DNA of 64,000 bases from JARRQJ01 sp963761035 (lineage in GTDB: Bacteria; Pseudomonadota; Gammaproteobacteria; DRLM01): positions 1,612,001 through 1,676,000 of the forward strand of contig CAVXFH010000002.1 of assembly GCA_963761035.1 (NCBI GenBank). The letters are read 5' to 3'. Positions within the stretch are counted from its first letter, which is position 1. Each line of letters begins with the position of its first letter. Made by a program: the position numbers and the translations under genes. Below, one piece after another: positions 61,363 to 64,000 of this stretch. The notes beneath the pieces are model-generated. The model saw nothing but the letters and a program-made list of their open reading frames with translations. It was not told the DNA's origin and did not search any database.

Positions 61363-62434
61363 GATTGGCCTCGATCGGCAATAACAAGGTGAATACGGTC
61401 TTGCCCGGTTCGCTGCTGCATTCAATCAGCCCGCGGTGTTGGTTTACCAGGTCTTGAGCGATAGGTAAGCCCAGACCCGTACCGTCAGGCCGGCCGGTCA
61501 CCATGGGAAAAAAGATGTTTTCGATCATGTCGGGCGAGATACCGGGCCCGTTGTCGATGATGTCGAGGCGGATCGCCAGCTTGTGGCGCTGATGGCCGAT
61601 GGTGGCTTGGCGAATACTGCGAGTGCGTAGAATGATCTCACCGCGATGTCCGACTGCTTGCAGGGCATTGCGCACGATATTGAGTACCGCCTGGATGAGC
61701 TGATCCGGCTCGGCCATGAAATCGGGGATGCTGGGATCGTAATCCCGCTCGATCTGGACTCCTTGCGGTGCTTCAGCGGCGGCCAGGGTGCGTACCCGTT
61801 CCACAATCTGATGGATGTTAATGCTGCGCCGTTGCGGGCGGGTGTTGGGGCCGAGCATCCTGTTCACCAGGGTTTGCAAACGATCTGCCTCACCGATGAT
61901 GATGCCGGTATATTCCTTGAGGGCGTCGTCGGGCAGTTCGCGTTCCAGCAATTGTGCCGCGCCGCGCAGGCCGCCCAGCGGATTTTTGATTTCGTGAGCC
62001 AGACCCCGCACCACGGCGCGGCTGGCATGGTGTTGCGCCAATAAACTCTCTTCGCGCACGATGCGGCGGTGATGGTCGACGCGCAGGATTTCCACCAAGA
62101 GTTCCGCGGTATGGTGTGGTTCGATGAGCGGCGTGACGGTGCAGTCCACGGTGATGGTGTGGCCGCTGGGCAGGGTCAGCGGGACGTCCCGCTCCGTGAA
62201 AGGGTGGTTACTCTTTAGGGAACGGCGAAATGACTCGATGAGTTCCTGATTGCTGTTTAACAGTTCTTTTAAGTCTACGCTTCGCGCCTGCCGCGCACTG
62301 GCGGCCAGCAATACCTCCGCTGCGGGATTGAGGTAACTGAGGCGTAATTCCTGATCAAACAGCAGTACGGCCGTGTTTAAATTTTCCAGCAGACGTCGGG
62401 TCAAGTCTGATTCTGGTGCATGCGGTGGCGACAT
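61349..62434 (-). CDS. glnL: Nitrogen regulation sensor kinase NtrB
   Basis: NtrB phosphorylates NtrC under nitrogen limitation and dephosphorylates it with PII. The 361-residue protein has an N-terminal PAS domain (about 10-125), the H-box His-Glu-Ile-Lys-Asn-Pro-Leu-Gly-Gly-Leu (about 146-155), and an ATPase region with Asp-Asn-Gly-Pro-Gly-Ile and Gly-Thr-Gly-Leu-Gly-Leu. There are no membrane segments, as expected for NtrB. A probable NtrC-binding site lies about 190 bases upstream. Confidence 0.96.
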   Translation of the reverse strand: MSPPHAPESDLTRRLLENLNTAVLLFDQELRLSYLNPAAEVLLAASARQARSVDLKELLNSNQELIESFRRSLKSNHPFTERDVPLTLPSGHTITVDCTVTPLIEPHHTAELLVEILRVDHHRRIVREESLLAQHHASRAVVRGLAHEIKNPLGGLRGAAQLLERELPDDALKEYTGIIIGEADRLQTLVNRMLGPNTRPQRRSINIHQIVERVRTLAAAEAPQGVQIERDYDPSIPDFMAEPDQLIQAVLNIVRNALQAVGHRGEIILRTRSIRQATIGHQRHKLAIRLDIIDNGPGISPDMIENIFFPMVTGRPDGTGLGLPIAQDLVNQHRGLIECSSEPGKTVFTLLLPIEANHEQS

Positions 62435-62622
62435 AGTATGGCTTTAGCAAGAACCAAACCAAATAAGAAGCAACATCCGGCGGCATTCTGTCTGGTTTGC
62501 GATAATTCAAAAAAATATTTTAAAATCAAAATATTAATGGCATAGCCCGACCGAGACTTTATGGCGCAGGCCATGCTCGTGAACCGTGGGTTGAAGTGAG
62601 GTTAACCCGAATGGAGAATAAT

Positions 62623-62639
62623 CGCACTATTTTGGTGCG
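62623..62639. promoter_or_regulatory. NtrC-type binding site upstream of ntrBC
   Basis: The 17-base dyad CGCACtattttgGTGCG closely matches the NtrC consensus TGCACC-N5-GGTGCA. It lies between the DUF4124 gene and ntrB, 189 bases upstream of the ntrB start. It could mediate autoregulation of ntrBC by NtrC, as in enteric bacteria where NtrC represses the glnL promoter. Confidence 0.75.
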
Positions 62640-62651
62640 TCAATGTCTTTA

Positions 62652-63191
62652 TTAAGGGGCCGCCGGGCGAGTTTGATGTAAAACAGAGGTGCGCATAAGG
62701 TGAAAGGTGACAGACGACGCGCTAATTAAGGTTTTGTTTTGGGCGTCTTTTACAATCGCCGTTAAAGTGTGAGTGCCTCTATCCACATTGGAGAGGGAGA
62801 TCGAGGTGCCGTGCCCTTGGCCGATTACCTTACCATCCAGCAGGATGGCGATACTGTCTCCCTCCTGCAGCGTGGGTTCGATCGCAAGTTTGATGCTGAT
62901 GTTTCCGGCATTATCGCGAATGGTGCTGTCATTTGCCGGCTCGGTGATTTCGAGGTTTGTATATTTAACTGCTTGGTCATCCTGCGAACTAATCGGAGTG
63001 GACTCGTCGGATGACGGGGGAGTGGGTGCGATGGTAATTTCTTGCACATTTGGCAGGTCGGCGGGGGCAGCGTTTTTAGTGGGAGGGCGATCCGAGTAGA
63101 TGATCGCGCCGTCCGGTTGGACCCATTTATAGACCGCCGCTGTGGCACTTGCGGCGACACCCAGGAGGAGTAGGGTTAGGATGAAACGCAT
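62652..63191 (-). CDS. DUF4124 domain protein
   Basis: The 179-residue exported protein has a signal peptide (Met-Arg-Phe-Ile-Leu-Thr-Leu, ending Thr-Ala-Ala) and an N-terminal DUF4124 domain (Val-Tyr-Lys-Trp-Val-Gln-Pro-Asp-Gly, Tyr-Ser-Asp-Arg-Pro-Pro). A linker with many Ser, Thr and Pro and a C-terminal immunoglobulin-like domain follow. This gene between glnA and ntrB is conserved in many gammaproteobacteria, but its role is unknown. It is 56 bases from the glnA terminator. Confidence 0.9.
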   Translation of the reverse strand: MRFILTLLLLGVAASATAAVYKWVQPDGAIIYSDRPPTKNAAPADLPNVQEITIAPTPPSSDESTPISSQDDQAVKYTNLEITEPANDSTIRDNAGNISIKLAIEPTLQEGDSIAILLDGKVIGQGHGTSISLSNVDRGTHTLTAIVKDAQNKTLISASSVTFHLMRTSVLHQTRPAAP

Positions 63192-63246
63192 GTGGATGCC
63201 CTCGTTCCGATTGGAGACGTTGTAGCCTGAAAGAGCCCATACTGTC

Positions 63247-63276
63247 AAAAAAAAGCCCTTGGGAATGCCAAGGGCT
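63247..63276 (-). terminator. Rho-independent terminator of glnA
   Basis: AGCCCTTGG and CCAAGGGCT pair around a 5-base loop, followed on the minus strand by TTTTTTTT. It is about 30 bases after the glnA stop. Confidence 0.95.
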
Positions 63277-63305
63277 TTGCACTTTGGTTTAAATTTAATG
63301 AGGTC

Positions 63306-64000
63306 TTAGAGGCTGTAATACATGTCGAATTCGATGGGATGAGTTGTCATCCGAAAGCGGGTGACTTCTTCCATCTTGAGGTCGATATAGGCGTTGAGCA
63401 TGTCATTGGAGAATACGCCGCCGCGGGTCAGGAATTCGCGGCCATTATCCAAGTGCTCCAACGCCATCTCCAAGGAATGGCATACCTTTGGGATCTCCTT
63501 TTCTTCTTCTGGCGGCAAGTCATACAGGTTCTTATCCATGGCATCGCCGGGGTGGATCTTGTTTTGGATGCCGTCCAGCCCTGCCATCATCATGGCCGTA
63601 AAGGCCAGATAGGGGTTGCAAGACGGGTCGGGGAAGCGCACCTCGATGCGCCGCGCCTTGGGGTTGGGGACATGGGGGATGCGAATGGAGGCGGAACGAT
63701 TGCGTGCCGAATAGGCCAACATCACCGGTGCTTCGAAACCGGGTACTAAACGCTTGTAGCTGTTGGTGCCGGGGTTGGTGATGGCATTCAGTGCCTTGGC
63801 ATGCTTGATGATCCCGCCGATGTAAAACAATGCCTCCTCGGAAAGGCCTGCATATTTGTTACCGGTGAATAGATTCTTACCGCCCTTGGCCAAGGATTGA
63901 TGGACGTGCATACCGCTGCCGTTGTCGCCTACCAAGGGCTTAGGCATGAAAGTCGCGGTCTTTCCATAGGAGTGGGCGACGTTTTGCACCACGTATTTAA
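63306..64000 (-). CDS. glnA: Glutamine synthetase, C-terminal part (5' end outside window)
   Basis: About 231 residues of the C-terminal half of type I glutamine synthetase are visible, running off the window edge at 64000. Blocks include Phe-Met-Pro-Lys-Pro-Leu-Val-Gly-Asp-Asn-Gly-Ser-Gly-Met-His-Val-His, Asn-Pro-Gly-Thr-Asn-Ser-Tyr-Lys-Arg-Leu and Arg-Phe-Pro-Asp-Pro-Ser. The adenylylation Tyr is in Asn-Leu-Tyr-Asp-Leu-Pro-Pro-Glu, so the enzyme is of the adenylylated GSI-beta type. The gene is at the head of the nitrogen block. Confidence 0.98.
   Translation of the reverse strand, partial: KYVVQNVAHSYGKTATFMPKPLVGDNGSGMHVHQSLAKGGKNLFTGNKYAGLSEEALFYIGGIIKHAKALNAITNPGTNSYKRLVPGFEAPVMLAYSARNRSASIRIPHVPNPKARRIEVRFPDPSCNPYLAFTAMMMAGLDGIQNKIHPGDAMDKNLYDLPPEEEKEIPKVCHSLEMALEHLDNGREFLTRGGVFSNDMLNAYIDLKMEEVTRFRMTTHPIEFDMYYSL

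Noticed and set aside
1..64000. CRISPR arrays, tRNA or rRNA genes, intact transposases
   Set aside because: No regularly spaced repeats, cloverleaf-like sequence, conserved rRNA stretch or transposase motif was found on reading.

Overview
The window is a dense, high-GC stretch of a gammaproteobacterial chromosome. The strongest taxonomic signals are the ordered block glnA - DUF4124 protein - ntrB - ntrC, the dapF - DUF484 - xerC block, HrpA, CCA transferase with an HD domain, TrmL and a Pseudomonas-type Mg-dependent HemB. A pyrophosphate-type phosphofructokinase beside a membrane pyrophosphatase recalls methanotrophs and some sulfur-oxidising Chromatiales, but the genus cannot be fixed from this sequence. 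No rRNA, tRNA, CRISPR array, intact insertion sequence or prophage was found.

Layout. 0-11 kb: the end of a possible PilZ-like protein, a tetraheme cytochrome, a Na+/alanine symporter, MazG, a TPR-sulfotransferase, HrpA and a CopD-like membrane protein. 11-20 kb: a pentapeptide-repeat protein, FkbM methyltransferase, PfkB kinase, an ankyrin lipoprotein pair, endonuclease V, a broken yjbQ, an FGE-like protein, a CheY-like regulator, an RMD1/YagE protein, pterin dehydratase and YdcH. 20-28.5 kb: a DUF218 protein, cca, an NDUFA9-like reductase, succinate-semialdehyde dehydrogenase, xerC-DUF484-dapF and a cation efflux protein. 28.6-33.2 kb: a DksA-like protein and a pyrophosphate set (soluble PPase, K+-dependent-type membrane PPase, PPi-type PFK).

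33.4-37.8 kb: an adenylate kinase with a histone-H1-like lysine/alanine tail, hemB, a SET-domain protein, an M48 protease and a UBP-type zinc finger. 37.8-49.3 kb is the most accessory-looking part: a BASS transporter, amylosucrase, PhnA/YjdM, an MscS channel, an apparent papain-protease/alpha-beta-hydrolase fusion, an Acg-type nitroreductase, and two frame-disrupted genes (FimV-like and Mrr-like nuclease) separated by poorly coding, more AT-rich spacers. 49.5-55.3 kb: a translationally coupled TolC-MFP-RND efflux operon and a conserved 39-residue basic protein. 56-64 kb: lysA, a methyltransferase, corA, trmL, ntrC-ntrB with an NtrC box, a DUF4124 protein and the 3' part of glnA.

How genes fit together. 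The PPi genes could couple biosynthetic pyrophosphate to ion pumping and glycolysis. NtrBC and glnA form the nitrogen-control module. lysA, dapF and xerC are conserved neighbours elsewhere, but here lysA sits about 29 kb from the others. The best candidates for undescribed biology are the Adk-H1 tail with a nearby SET lysine methyltransferase, the dual papain/lipase-like protein, and the Mrr-like nuclease whose two halves are joined by a canonical -1 slippery heptamer. Functions are inferred from motifs and family knowledge; no database search was run.
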